Assembly: GCF_000330505.1 (NCBI RefSeq) | Contig: NW_004443696.1 | Coordinates: forward strand, 40,818-79,731 | DNA from: Entamoeba invadens IP1 | Taxonomy: Eukaryota; Evosea; Mastigamoebida; Endamoebidae | Direction of reading: 5' to 3' | DNA: 38,914 nt | Part shown: piece by piece, positions 1 to 10,296 of the stretch | Layout: the number at the start of each line of letters is the position of its first letter | How positions within the stretch are numbered: position 1 is the stretch's first letter | Notes under the pieces: model-generated | Databases searched by the model: none | Told to the model about the DNA's origin: nothing | The model's input: only the letters and a program-made list of their open reading frames with translations | Made by a program: the position numbers and the translations under genes

Positions 1-439
1 AATTTTCATGTGGACCAAAACATAATATTCATCAAATACAAGTCTTAATATTTTATCAACAAAAATAATTGATATTTTCAACTTAAATCTATATATTGAT
101 TGTTTAAAATTAATACAATTGAAAAGTATTATTTCTATTTATTTGAAACTTAATTTTGTTATAATACTTTATAACAAAACATACACTAAATAAATATATA
201 AATATAATAAACCATATAATGTATATCAATAAATATTATTTGAAAATATTTTACGTGTATTAGTTTTATAATAATCAATTTTTTATAATAAATTGTCTCT
301 GATACACACTCATATGATAAAATGTGTTGTTATTTTTTTGAACAAAAAATGGTAAATTGTGTTTCTCTTTTGTATATTTTTATTTTTAAAAGCAAAAAGT
401 AAATATTAATCAAAACATTTAAAAAAACAATCTTTCGTG

Positions 440-509
440 GAAAAAAACAAAAATTTGGTGCCTCCTGGTCCCTGGTTTATGATTTGGTCACCAGTTTTTC
501 CTGTATTTG
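440..509. repeat. One end of a TA-targeting MITE family (partner end absent)
   Basis: Read inward from position 509, the sequence CAAATACAGGAAAAAC matches the right end of the complete 782-bp element at 20099-20880 (CAGATACAGGAAAAAC). Both continue with a shared GACCAAATCATAAACC block. A TA dinucleotide follows at 510-511, the target expected for Tc1/mariner-type MITEs. I found no partner end in positions 1-420, so this copy is either truncated or continues left of the window. Confidence 0.55.
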
Positions 510-775
510 TACACCCAACTTTTCCATATTTTTTTATCCTATTTTTCGTTTTTTTGATTTTTCCCAAAAGTGCGTTTTTAATTTTTGCTGCTATTTTTGT
601 TTTTATCCTAATACCCCCAAAAATTTGCAAAAACAAGTCTAATATTCGTAAAGTGTACAACGTTTATGGACTGACTCTATATGAAATTAAACAGTAATAA
701 ATATAGAAACGAATGATAAATTGTTGTTTAAAAAAAATATAGTTATCGAGCAGGATCTTTTAAAATATACTTTAT

Positions 776-818
776 TAAATGGGTGTCAAACTTTATTTCT
801 AAAATAATTCTGAACCCA
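776..818. repeat. Short dispersed repeat, inverted copy at 28412-28454
   Basis: The reverse complement of this stretch aligns with 28412-28454. Both share GTTTGACACCCAT and a preceding AATTATTTT.AAAATAAA-like segment with a few mismatches. It lies just outside the 0.7 kb repeat starting at 851. The second copy lies about 3 kb beyond the matching edge of the other 0.7 kb repeat. It may therefore be a continuation of that repeat, separated by later insertions. Confidence 0.4.
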
Positions 819-921
819 ATATATACGTAATTTGTATTAACATATTATGATACATTGATTGAGCTGTTTTGAAACAAAATACAAACAATTAAATATAATA
901 AAAATAAATAATTCAATTTTG

Positions 922-1053
922 TTACACCCAACTTTTCGGTAGGTTCATATGACTCCGATCAGTTCTCTCTCCAAACCATCTCATCGTCCAAGTAACCAGT
1001 TTCATGTATTTAGCTATCCAGTGAGTGTTCACTTTCAAAAGATGCCTTTCCAT
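922..1053 (-). CDS. Conserved 43-codon reading frame inside repeat copy A
   Basis: A short ATG-to-TAA frame encodes a 43-residue peptide rich in Trp, Lys, Arg and Met, containing HWIAKYMKLVTWTM and ending in KSWV. By my reading the copy at 25239-25370 encodes exactly the same peptide. The only base difference is a third-position change in the last sense codon (GTG versus GTT). The surrounding repeat shows more differences, especially in the nested MITE. The peptide looks like the C-terminal piece of a larger protein such as a transposase. A coding-like segment in another frame lies just upstream, so this is probably a remnant rather than a free-standing gene. No family is recognised. Confidence 0.3.
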   Translation of the reverse strand: MERHLLKVNTHWIAKYMKLVTWTMRWFGERTDRSHMNLPKSWV

Positions 1054-1146
1054 GGTTTCTGTCACTCATTAAGTCTTTCATGAATGTCACAACAACATGT
1101 CGGAGGAGCTTGTTGAAACAATTAAATATAATAAAATATTTAAATA

Positions 1147-1393
1147 CAGTCAAAGGCGTCAATTTGTCGTGATGATAATTGTCAAACATGTTTAATTGTC
1201 AAACAACTGGCCAATCATTTTGGTTTACAACAAATTAATAATTTGTTTTTATATTTGTAAATTTTGTTGGATTAAAAACTATATTAGTTATAAAAAATAA
1301 ATTTCAAAATTAAAAAAAATAACAAAATTTACTTATTTACAATTAATAGATACGTTTTTCTGTCAGATATACGACAATAGACGCTTTTGACTG
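1147..1393. mobile_element. 247-bp Tc1/mariner-type MITE nested in repeat copy A
   Basis: The left end CAGTCAAAGGCGTCAATTTG and the reverse complement of the right end (CAGTCAAAAGCGTCTATTG) form imperfect ~25-bp terminal inverted repeats. Both sides are flanked by TA (1145-1146 and 1394-1395), the standard target duplication of Tc1/mariner elements, whose ends often start with CAGT. There is no reading frame inside, so it would depend on a transposase from elsewhere. The intact mariner at 25748-26776 has different-looking ends and is not an obvious source. Confidence 0.7.
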
Positions 1394-1556
1394 TATTATC
1401 AAAAAACATTGAAAATTATTTAAAAAAGAATAAAAACCAAAACTAAAAAGAAGATATAATTATTATTCGTTTCTTAATAACAAATTTGTTGACTTGTCTC
1501 TAATCGATTGTATCATTTTCATTTTTATTAATTTAATATTATAAGGGTATTATTTA

Positions 1557-2574
1557 CTTTTAAAAAAAATTAATCCAAATAATAACAAAATTCTAATCTT
1601 CAAAATGTTTTAATAATAATTATGATTAGTATTGTATTTTTATTAACCCTTCGAAAACCAAAAATTTTTATTTTTTTCTTTTTTTTCAGAAAAAAATTTC
1701 AAAAAATAATTTCACTTTTCAAAAAACTGAAAATAATGGTGACTTTTCATGAACAATTTAGAATGATTTTTGATTTATTCGATAAAATAGTTCAACTCAA
1801 ATTCAAACTTTTGAATTATTTATAAAACATTTCATCATTCATAAACTCAAATTAATTGGTTTTTGTTAAAGATTCGTCCTTCAATCAATAAAATATATAA
1901 TTTAACAAATTAATATTAGTAATATAAATAATACGAAAATGAACTGTTTTTGTAAACAAATAAAATTGTTAATAAAAAATGATTAAATAATATTATCAGA
2001 TATTCAAGTTTTTTAAAAAACAAAATAAAAAACACTTAAAAAGTGTGCAAGATTGAGGGTTTTATATAACCAATAAGATTGGTTCAAACCAAACCAAACC
2101 AAAATAAAATAACAACATAACAAAAATAATGTTGTCGAAATAAAAAATAGATTCCACTCAAAGTAAAAATACTTAGAGAACCAAATAACATCAAAATATT
2201 ACGATAAAAACCCACTACTTACTATTAATTCTGTTTGTTATTGTATTAACACAACAATAACATTAAATAATTATATTATATGGTAAAAAAAACTCTATAA
2301 AACATCAATTTAAGTCGAGAAAAATAGCTGTTTTGGATACATTATACAATGTGTGACAAAAGAATAATAAATTGTATAGACTTTTTATTATAAACGAACT
2401 ATAAAAATCAACTTGTGAAAAATAAAAAAGATAGTAGAATTATTAAAATTGTATGATTGATTATAACAATAATTATAATAATTATTAAAACTAAACCAAA
2501 TAAACACCAATATGAATATAATTAAATTGAGCCAAGCATGAACAGCCTTGATTATACTTATTCGTTTTTCATTT
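1557..2574. other. AT-rich stretch without a supported gene
   Basis: Only short low-complexity frames are present. An AACCAAT-AAG-ATTGGTT inverted repeat sits near 2070-2086, followed by three AAACC units. I see no RNA gene or conserved protein segment. Confidence 0.6.
1643..1654 (+). repeat. TTAACCCTTCGA motif, inverted partner at 5313-5324
   Basis: TTAA followed by CCCTTCGA occurs here. Its exact 12-bp reverse complement occurs at 5313-5324, so the two face each other 3.7 kb apart. PiggyBac elements insert at TTAA and often start CCC, so these could be the ends of a decayed piggyBac-type element. Outside the 12 bp the resemblance is only A/T-tract-like, so the call is weak. Confidence 0.25.
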
Positions 2575-2800
2575 GCATTTTTCTCCTTCTCTAGTCTGTC
2601 GTTAATGCCTGGGTATATTGATGTTCCGCTTGAAAAGACGACGTTTTTATACAACTGGTTTCTGATATCGACATCACACTCCATGATTGAGTTGTAAGTT
2701 GTCTCGCGAATACCTGATGCTTCCATACCAAGGAATGATGACTGGAAGAGTGCTTCTAAGTGTGTGATTATTTCTTGCCAATGGTGATGACTTCACCATT
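2575..2800 (-). pseudogene. Actin gene relic
   Basis: On the minus strand, a frame starting near 2800 reads [10 protein letters not shown] and then meets stops. A second frame contains [20 protein letters not shown], then [20 protein letters not shown] and a [14 protein letters not shown] end. In conventional actins the matching segments, in this order, lie in the C-terminal third ([35 protein letters not shown]). Actin similarity ends near 2575, and the frame then runs into a hydrophobic, AT-rich tail. The remaining actin regions are missing, there is at least one frameshift with stops, and conserved residues are changed. This is a degenerate fragment, not a functional actin. A retained piece of an actin-related protein is less likely. 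Confidence 0.85.
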
Positions 2801-5800
2801 TGATAATTAATGTGATTTTTTGAGTTCTAATGATGTAGCAGATTTTTGCATTTTTTCGTCAAATCAAATGCAAGGCGGCAAAGTTATTTATAGTAATAAG
2901 TAATTATTTTTTTGAATTTTTATTCCAAATATAACAAGAAATTTGTGTGTTATTTCACACAATTATTTAATGTTGATTTACGATATTTATTAGATATTCA
3001 AATGTTTTTTCGGGATATAAGGATTAAAATGATAATTTTTGATTACAAATTGGTTTTGCACATTGTTGTTTAAAATAATGCAATTGTAAACAATAAATTT
3101 ATCCATAACAAATCTTGAAATAACCACTCAATAATCGTGTTTATTCAAATTTATATCAAGTATTTTCTTTTTTTATCATAAACTTTTTTGTTGTGTAGCA
3201 AGTGACGTTGTTTTATGTAAGATTTAATTAGTACTTTTAATTAATTTAAACCATTTCATTGTTTAGCAATTTCCAAATAAAAACGCAAAAATGTTCTTTG
3301 CATCTAAATTGTTAAAATAGTTTATATTAATTAAAAATAACTATAATTGTCTTGCATTATTAAAACAATTGAACAAAACGGGGTAACCTTACTGTATTTA
3401 ATTTTAAAATTTAAACAAAAAAATCTGTTTAAAACACAAAACACAATTCGTTACAAAATCAATCAAATAAACAATACATTATAAATTATCTAATATTTTT
3501 AACTATAACTGTTAACAATATTATAAATGACAATTGTTTGCCTATTTCTTATTGATCCATTGTCGTGGAAAAACAGATAGTTGTTAATTTATAATATTCT
3601 TTAAAATTATCTATTTTAAAACAAAAATATTTAAATATTTTTGTTATTAGGTGTGTTTAAATAACATTATTTTACTATTATTGTCATTTAAAAAATTAAA
3701 TTATTATTTTATAATTATTATATTATTATTCTAGACTCTATATTATTAATGGTAAAATAATATTAGAAATATAGAATGTAATCGATTTTAACATCCAAAT
3801 AATTTAAATTGTTATCAATATAACAACTACATCGATTATATCACACATGATCATTTTGTTGATCATTCACTAAACCAGCGTGTTTCTGTTTATATAAATT
3901 AAATGCTTATTTGTTTTGTTTTAATTCAAACTGTGTATTTCAGTCAAACACTCTTTATAACAAACACTATGTATCTTCTATAATAATAACATTATAAAAA
4001 GGAATGATTATATCATTTTTTGTTATAATTATACATAAAATACAATATAGTTTTAATTGCACAACATTGTTATATCATTGTGATTACTTATCACTTCGAT
4101 GACATCACGTTGTAGTAAAGATATGATTGTTGATGTGTTATTGTGTCAAAATTATGTCTGTTGATGGTTACTATTATATATAACAATCATAATTATAAAA
4201 CTATTATAAATAACATGATAAATTATTAACAATAAATTGATTTATTTTATTATAAATTATAATTTAAAGTGTCAACTTTGGTATATATTTGTGTTGTCTT
4301 TACACTTGTGTTTTTCTTTGTTTTTCATTATCTCAATACATTTACTATAAGTTTATTGTTTGTTGCCCAAAAATGCATAATTTGAAAATGAATAAACAGT
4401 AGCTGCAAAATAAACAATTATTTACCAAATACAAATCTTTATATTCTAAATAGATTGCATAAAACACGTTTTGCCTTTTGTTTTTGTTTGAAAATGATAA
4501 AATAATAAAATTACAAACAATAAATTCATATCTTGCTTCCTCGACAGTGGCACTCAATGAATTTCAACGGATGATCACAAAACCTCGTGGTGATCAAAGT
4601 TTATTTAAATGCGACTACTTTTATTGTTAAAGTTTATTTTATAAATTTTTCTCGATTTTGCGATTTTTAATACTTTTGAAATGTATTTTACTTATCTTTT
4701 GTTTATTTTACACTTATTTTATTTAAGATTTATTTTTCAAAGTCGGAACAAACAAAAGTGTCTTTACGTCTTATCTTATTTCTTTTACAAAAAAATAGTA
4801 AAACCCAATTTTTTAAATTTTTGTATTTTTCAAAGTTTACAAAAAAATCTGTTTATTTTTCCCTTGTCATTGTTTTTAATTTCACATTGAAATTTCTATA
4901 CACATCAAAGTCTATGCTTTATTATTTTTTCTTTGTTATTTTATGATGCAATTGATTTTGAATATTCCGGACCAGTATGTTTTATGATGGCAATTTGTTC
5001 TTTGTTTTATTTTATAATTAATTTTATTATTGTTATAAGTTGTAGACATCTCAATAAATGTTTGATCTGACTTTTCCATTGAACCGTGGCTTGTTTCTGA
5101 AAGGATCAAGCAAAAAAGTGAACCTTTGTTCATCCCAACTTCAACAAAAAATTCACTTTTTACTATAATTTATAACAATTTACCATAAAAATTTACTAGA
5201 GCCGTCGTTTTCAGGGTGTCTGGCTTTTTTTGAAAAAATTAAAGAAAAAAAGGTCACATTTACATTACAATTGACTAAAATTGTTTTTTACAAATTTTGA
5301 TTTTTCCCTTCCTCGAAGGGTTAATTAAACAATACATTATTAATAATTTGTTAGGTAAAATAATAGACAAATCTGTATATTTGTTTTCAACATTATTAAA
5401 ACATCAATTTTTTGAATTTTTAATGTAAAATTTGTATAATTATCATAGAGTTTAAGGTCTTTATTCGTTGTCATAACAAAGAAAATGACGATTAAAATAA
5501 CTTTGAGTTTTGTTCTTTTTATATCACTTCAAAAATATCAAGATCTTAAACATTAAATAAATAAGTTCAAAATGTTATATTTCAAAAATTAAAAATTTCA
5601 TGTGTTACCGAAATTAAAATTATACAAAAAATTAAAAAAAACACAATGAAATTAGTTATAAAGAATTAATAATAATAATATTTGTTTTAAACATATATGA
5701 AGTATCAACTTTTATTAATTTGTGTTGAATTCATAAAAAAATGTTTACAATGTTTTTGTTTGCAATTTCAAAACAATAGTAAATTCAACAAAAATACAAA

Positions 5801-5902
5801 AAAAATCATTCTGTAAATGATTACGATTCATTTTTGATCTATTAATAACAATTATTGTGTTGTTATTTTTCGTAAACATAATCAATTCCAATCGAAAACA
5901 TA
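2801..5902. other. 3.1 kb AT-rich stretch without a supported gene
   Basis: No frame here looks like a real gene. A less AT-rich patch at about 4525-4610 translates to short peptide-like stretches on both strands. On the plus strand it contains NEFQRMITKPRGDQSLF, and on the minus strand LSATVEEARYEF. It could be an unrecognised gene remnant. Another such patch lies at 5080-5130. The TTAA motif at 5313-5324 is listed separately. Confidence 0.5.
5313..5324 (-). repeat. TTAACCCTTCGA motif (right partner of 1643-1654)
   Basis: This is the exact 12-bp reverse complement of the motif at 1643-1654. It is the candidate right end of a decayed TTAA-flanked element spanning the gene-poor 1.6-5.3 kb interval. 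Confidence 0.25.
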
Positions 5903-5933
5903 TATTTAAAGAATTTTATAATCACTGTATTCA
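5903..5933 (+). promoter_or_regulatory. Core promoter of the 1351-residue gene
   Basis: TATTTAAAG at 5903-5911 matches the Entamoeba TATA-like box (GTATTTAAA). ATTCA at 5929-5933 matches the tail of the initiator consensus (AAAAATTCA). This puts transcription start just before the ATG at 5941 and rules out the in-frame ATG at 5857, which lies upstream of the box. Confidence 0.6.
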
Positions 5934-5940
5934 TCAAAAG

Positions 5941-8900
5941 ATGTCATCAAGTGCAATTGCGAAATACAATCAAACGAATGACTGTGATCCTGAAAGGTCA
6001 TGGGGGTATTTAAAAGATGGCAATGAATGTTTTGAACAAAAGAAGCAAGAAATAGAAAAGGAAGGTAAACTTACGACAGTTCAAGAAGCGAAGGAGAAAG
6101 CCATAAAAACACACAAGAAAGTCTGTATTGATAGAGCTATTCAAGTCATTTCAAATTCATCTTGGCGGTACAACACAATAAAAAGTGCCATCACAAACAA
6201 TGATTGGCAAAATTATGAAAGTAACTTAAACTTTGTTCGTATGAATTTGGATCAGCCTTTAGTTAAAGAGACCAACTTGACAATTCTTTCATTGAAAAAT
6301 GAAATTTTAAGAATCAATCCCAATCTAGCCGAGTTTGTGAATTTTTATTACACAACAAATCACGATGAAACGATTGAGAAACTAAAGAAAGAATCTGATT
6401 TTGTTAAAGAAAACACCGAAATTGAACGTAAAATTGGGTTTTTGATGAGAGCAAATACCTATTATGAAAGTCTTGATGAAGATCTTCAAAACATAAAAAC
6501 CTTTATTGAAACACACCAAGAACAATACACTAAAAAGGGTATTAATTTTGAAGAAAACATTAAAACGTGTGAGTCGAATATTAACACTTTATTGGCTATG
6601 AAAGTGTTCAGTTCAGTGTTTTATGGTGTGAGAGGAAAAATGGACACACTCAGACGTAATTTGAACAACAAAGAGAATAACCTTGAAAACGATTTGAAGT
6701 CAATTGAAGATGATATGAATAAAGTCGTTGTAAGTTCACATCCAAATTCTAGTTTGTTAAAAATGAGAAATAAAATAGAAACAATTAAACCAGAGTCTAA
6801 AAGGTATTATCAAATGTTTGAAGAAATTAAAAAAGAAATGCAAGAAAATAAAATAATGGAGGATTCTATGAAACAACAAACAAATGTGGGTACTCCACAA
6901 GTCAATTACAGTCAACCACAAAAAGTTGTGCAAATGCCCACGGTTATACCACAAAAGCCATTTGTTCAACAAAGTAAGCCAGTCATTCAAAATACTCAAC
7001 AAACAGTACAAGCAACTCAAACAAATGTTCAATCAATTAATAAACAAAGTGATTTATCAAAGCAAAGTGCTCAACAAAAAGTAATACAAACAACACAAAC
7101 AACTGAAATAAAATCAGAAGATGTGAATAAAATTACTCAGTTGAGAACTCAAATTAAAAAGTTGGTCGAACAGATCACCACAAATATTGATAAAATCAAA
7201 TCACAAAACAAATGCTCAAATGTTACTCAACAAGAGTATCAGGACATTCCTCAGCTCCTTCTAAAAGTCTCACTAAAATTAGACGAAGTGAACAAAATAG
7301 AAAAAACAACTGCAGACCAAAACGTCAAAGTAATTTGTAGTTCAATTAATACCGAAGATTTGAAAAGCATTCAAAGTGATTTAGACGAAGTCCGTAGTGG
7401 AAAATTGAAGGACAAACTCGTCGAATTGTTAGAGCACAGACACCTCTTAGAACTCAATAAATGTCTGAACAACTTGTACTCTGCAGAGTCGGAAAAGACG
7501 ATCAGCCCATACAGCAAAATCGCAGTGATAGTGAAACAGGCGGTTATGTTTACAAAGACGTTTAACTTCCCCAATGAAAGCATTCAAAAAATTAATAAAC
7601 TTTTTGAAACCATAGACGACGTCTGTGAAGACAACAATTTTGATTTTGACACTCTAAACGCACTCAATGGGGCTTTGTGTGGAATTGAATTGTTGACTGG
7701 AACGCATTATCTACCAAAGAGAATGGAATACCCAAATGCTATGATCAAAGGATATGTCGAGTCGAAAATAGACGACTTGCGTCTGAAGAATTACAGCGTT
7801 TTTGAATTTGCCAAAAATCTCAATAAATGTCCAAAAGATATTCAAAAAGATGTGTGCACTTCGACGTACAAAAATCACCTCACTAAGTATTTTACAAAAG
7901 AAAACGAAGCGAAAAATTTTGAGATGACAAATTATATGAAGAAATTTTACAATTTTTGCTTTGGGGAGAATTTTGAAGCAAAAAGTGAAGAAAATGACAA
8001 AAAAGAATTTTTAGAGGAGTTGAAAACCATTTCCAAAGATGAAGAAAAAGAGGAGTTTAAAAAGACAAAACAGTTTATTTTAGACTTATTGGGGTCTAAC
8101 CCAGATATCATGACATTTGCTGATATTGAGAAAGAGAAGGTAGGAAGTTACCAAAACATCACTAAATTCATGGAAGATACAACACGACTACTTTTCTATG
8201 TTGAAATGGTCTATTCTTTCTTTGATCTGAAATTTACAGATTTGCCTGTTTTTATACAAGAGAAAATTAAACTGTACAACACACTTATAACACTCAAGGC
8301 GTGCGGACAAATCAAAGTAATCAAAACACTGAATGAACAGCAAAATGTGAATAAAGTGTATATTAACTATAACAACAATTTAATACTCAAACTCCAAGGA
8401 ATCATTAATTCTTTAAAGCCGTTATTGGATAAGACACTCCAAAATAAATACGTTGAAACTGCTATTAAAAATTCATTAAATGAAGTTCTGGTGGATCAAA
8501 GCAATTTAGTGCTATATAAAAGTGAACTTCAATTTGCCAAGAAATTGTTGGAGACTTTGAAATTAAAAGTCTCAGGAAGTCTGAATGATAAAATTCAAAG
8601 CAATTATATAGCAACTTTTCTGAGGTCACAATACTCACATCTTCAAGAAGTCAGAGACTTTGTTACAAAAATAGACGCTTCAATTTGCTCAGAAAATTCG
8701 ATGGGATTCTTACCAAACATCATGTCTATTGTGTCTGCCAGTGTCCCTCTGATAAATCGCACCCCCTCTACCGACGAATCACTTTATTTTGCATATGGAG
8801 GGTACAGAGATTTTGACTCTTCTTTTATGAAAATTCTTGATATGAGTCCACGCACATCATACAACTACCGTGTCGCACTGATCAACTCAAATTACTCACT

Positions 8901-9996
8901 CTTTAATTCTCTCATCTGCAAGAACCACAACGAGATGTACCAATACGCCAAATTGATGGAGGAAATTGATTATAACATGGAATTGTCATTCACACAAACA
9001 TTTGAAAAAGATTCTGACCAATACATAGAAAGGTACGTCTCCACTATTTCAGACTATTTGGGGAAGAAATACTGCGAAAAATTGTATGACGCTAAAATGG
9101 GGTGTTGCATCGATTTACTCGCGCCTTTGTTCACTTTTGTTGGATACCAACTTGACCTACCAATGAATATCAAAGCTAAAATAGTCTTTGGTGCAGCACT
9201 TCCTGGGTGTAAATACATCTCAAAGTTGTATTCAGAAACCGATGTTAACAAGGAGTACTCGGTGTTTGCTTTTGAGAATGTGTACAAAAAGGAATACGAA
9301 AAGATGTTAAAAGATTACTCTCCAAAGAAGATTGGAACAACCGAATTTAAGATGATGAGTACGTCACAATCTGATAACAATACCAATAACGATGCAATGG
9401 CTTTTGTGGTGTATAATTTCTTTAAAATTCGCATCGAAAAGTCTTTCACTGAAAAGTGCGTCAAACCACTCAAAAATATAGTGACTGATTTATACAAAGA
9501 AATGTTCGGGAAATACACAGATAAGATCACTTTAACTGGAAATAATGAAGAATTTGATGTCACTAAAACACCAAGTGGGTTTGATATAAAAGCTTCCCTG
9601 CCCGGTATTAAATTGTCCAATACTTTTCATTGGAATTACGGCTTTGACAGCACATTCACGTCTTTAATTTTGACATATGATAATAATGGAAAGTGTTACA
9701 AATATGAAGATGGGTATTTCTATTGGGTATACAAAAACTACGTTGTCTTTAAAACACTCAACAAACAGAAATTCGAATTTGAGCAAACTAATATTAACCT
9801 CCCAAGTGACTTACTTGTGATGATTTCGAATATCTCTAATATGGACAAACAATATAAGGACGTTGATCAGAAAATCATTGAACAACAAAAGAGAGACAGA
9901 ATCTCAAATGCACAGTTCCAGGATCATTTAAGACGAAAAGAAGAGGATGACAGAAGAGAAAGAAGTTTCAGAGCTATGATGAATGGTCATCTTTAA
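5941..9996 (+). CDS. Large coiled-coil protein of unknown function (1351 aa)
   Basis: A single long frame without visible introns starts MSSSAIAKYN. The in-frame ATG at 5857 is rejected because the promoter box lies downstream of it. Residues ~1-310 are Lys/Glu-rich and helical, with predicted coiled coil. Residues ~310-390 form a low-complexity Gln/Thr/Pro/Val linker with many QQ and TQ pairs. Residues ~390-1290 are a long, mostly helical region with scattered cysteines and several aromatic-rich stretches, for example YFAYGGYRDFDSSFMKILD. The extreme C-terminus (~1315-1351) is a charged Arg/Glu/Asp helix. There is no signal peptide and no transmembrane segment, so it is probably cytosolic. 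I recognise no catalytic motif or named domain; the layout suggests a scaffold or structural protein. The clean, long, codon-consistent frame makes a real gene very likely. Confidence 0.9.
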   Translation: MSSSAIAKYNQTNDCDPERSWGYLKDGNECFEQKKQEIEKEGKLTTVQEAKEKAIKTHKKVCIDRAIQVISNSSWRYNTIKSAITNNDWQNYESNLNFVRMNLDQPLVKETNLTILSLKNEILRINPNLAEFVNFYYTTNHDETIEKLKKESDFVKENTEIERKIGFLMRANTYYESLDEDLQNIKTFIETHQEQYTKKGINFEENIKTCESNINTLLAMKVFSSVFYGVRGKMDTLRRNLNNKENNLENDLKSIEDDMNKVVVSSHPNSSLLKMRNKIETIKPESKRYYQMFEEIKKEMQENKIMEDSMKQQTNVGTPQVNYSQPQKVVQMPTVIPQKPFVQQSKPVIQNTQQTVQATQTNVQSINKQSDLSKQSAQQKVIQTTQTTEIKSEDVNKITQLRTQIKKLVEQITTNIDKIKSQNKCSNVTQQEYQDIPQLLLKVSLKLDEVNKIEKTTADQNVKVICSSINTEDLKSIQSDLDEVRSGKLKDKLVELLEHRHLLELNKCLNNLYSAESEKTISPYSKIAVIVKQAVMFTKTFNFPNESIQKINKLFETIDDVCEDNNFDFDTLNALNGALCGIELLTGTHYLPKRMEYPNAMIKGYVESKIDDLRLKNYSVFEFAKNLNKCPKDIQKDVCTSTYKNHLTKYFTKENEAKNFEMTNYMKKFYNFCFGENFEAKSEENDKKEFLEELKTISKDEEKEEFKKTKQFILDLLGSNPDIMTFADIEKEKVGSYQNITKFMEDTTRLLFYVEMVYSFFDLKFTDLPVFIQEKIKLYNTLITLKACGQIKVIKTLNEQQNVNKVYINYNNNLILKLQGIINSLKPLLDKTLQNKYVETAIKNSLNEVLVDQSNLVLYKSELQFAKKLLETLKLKVSGSLNDKIQSNYIATFLRSQYSHLQEVRDFVTKIDASICSENSMGFLPNIMSIVSASVPLINRTPSTDESLYFAYGGYRDFDSSFMKILDMSPRTSYNYRVALINSNYSLFNSLICKNHNEMYQYAKLMEEIDYNMELSFTQTFEKDSDQYIERYVSTISDYLGKKYCEKLYDAKMGCCIDLLAPLFTFVGYQLDLPMNIKAKIVFGAALPGCKYISKLYSETDVNKEYSVFAFENVYKKEYEKMLKDYSPKKIGTTEFKMMSTSQSDNNTNNDAMAFVVYNFFKIRIEKSFTEKCVKPLKNIVTDLYKEMFGKYTDKITLTGNNEEFDVTKTPSGFDIKASLPGIKLSNTFHWNYGFDSTFTSLILTYDNNGKCYKYEDGYFYWVYKNYVVFKTLNKQKFEFEQTNINLPSDLLVMISNISNMDKQYKDVDQKIIEQQKRDRISNAQFQDHLRRKEEDDRRERSFRAMMNGHL

Positions 9997-10250
9997 TTAA
10001 TTTAAACCATTTTTAAGTCATATTTTTTATAATGATTTAATTGGTGAATGGTTTTATACAATCAATAATTTTTAAACTATATAATATAGTAAAGTATAAA
10101 ACACAATGATAATTATAGTAAAATTATCATAAAATTAACTATACGTTATAAATATATATATAAAATTTTAGAACCAAATGATTTTTATATTATTCAACAA
10201 TTTAATAATAAAAAATAAACTATAAAGTATAGTATACTATTATTCAGTTT

Positions 10251-10286
10251 AATATTTAAACAAATTGTATTGTCTTGAAAACTTCA
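10251..10286 (+). promoter_or_regulatory. Core promoter of the CVVM Ras-like gene
   Basis: AATATTTAAAC at 10251-10261 is a TATA-like box and AAAACTTCA at 10278-10286 is initiator-like. Together they leave a leader of roughly ten bases before the ATG at 10297. Confidence 0.5.
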
Positions 10287-10296
10287 ATAATAAAAG

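Larger units (their letters stand above)
851..1556 (+). repeat. ~0.7 kb dispersed repeat, copy A (inverted relative to copy B at 24740-25441)
   Basis: Aligned by eye, the reverse complement of 24740-25441 matches this block end to end, with scattered substitutions and few indels. The sequences diverge abruptly outside it, just before TACATTGATTGAGC on the left and just after AGTATTATTT-type sequence on the right. The block carries a nested TA-flanked MITE (1147-1393) at the same internal position in both copies. The MITE therefore inserted before the block was duplicated, or is an original part of it. The left part, about 920-1130, is clearly less AT-rich than its surroundings and encodes a conserved 43-codon reading frame on the minus strand. 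I do not recognise the family. An Entamoeba repetitive element or a transposon fragment are both possible. Confidence 0.8.

Noticed and set aside
406..697. Open frames on both strands at 406-697
   Set aside because: They overlap on opposite strands, are low complexity (Phe/Ile or Lys), and cover the end of a MITE. No sign of a real protein.
1622..1825. 67-codon Phe/Lys-rich frame
   Set aside because: Composition follows poly-A/T tracts; no conserved segment, and no promoter box seen near it.
5857..5940. In-frame upstream ATG extending the 1351-residue protein by 28 codons
   Set aside because: The TATA-like box and initiator lie between this ATG and the one at 5941, so the upstream ATG would not be in the transcript.
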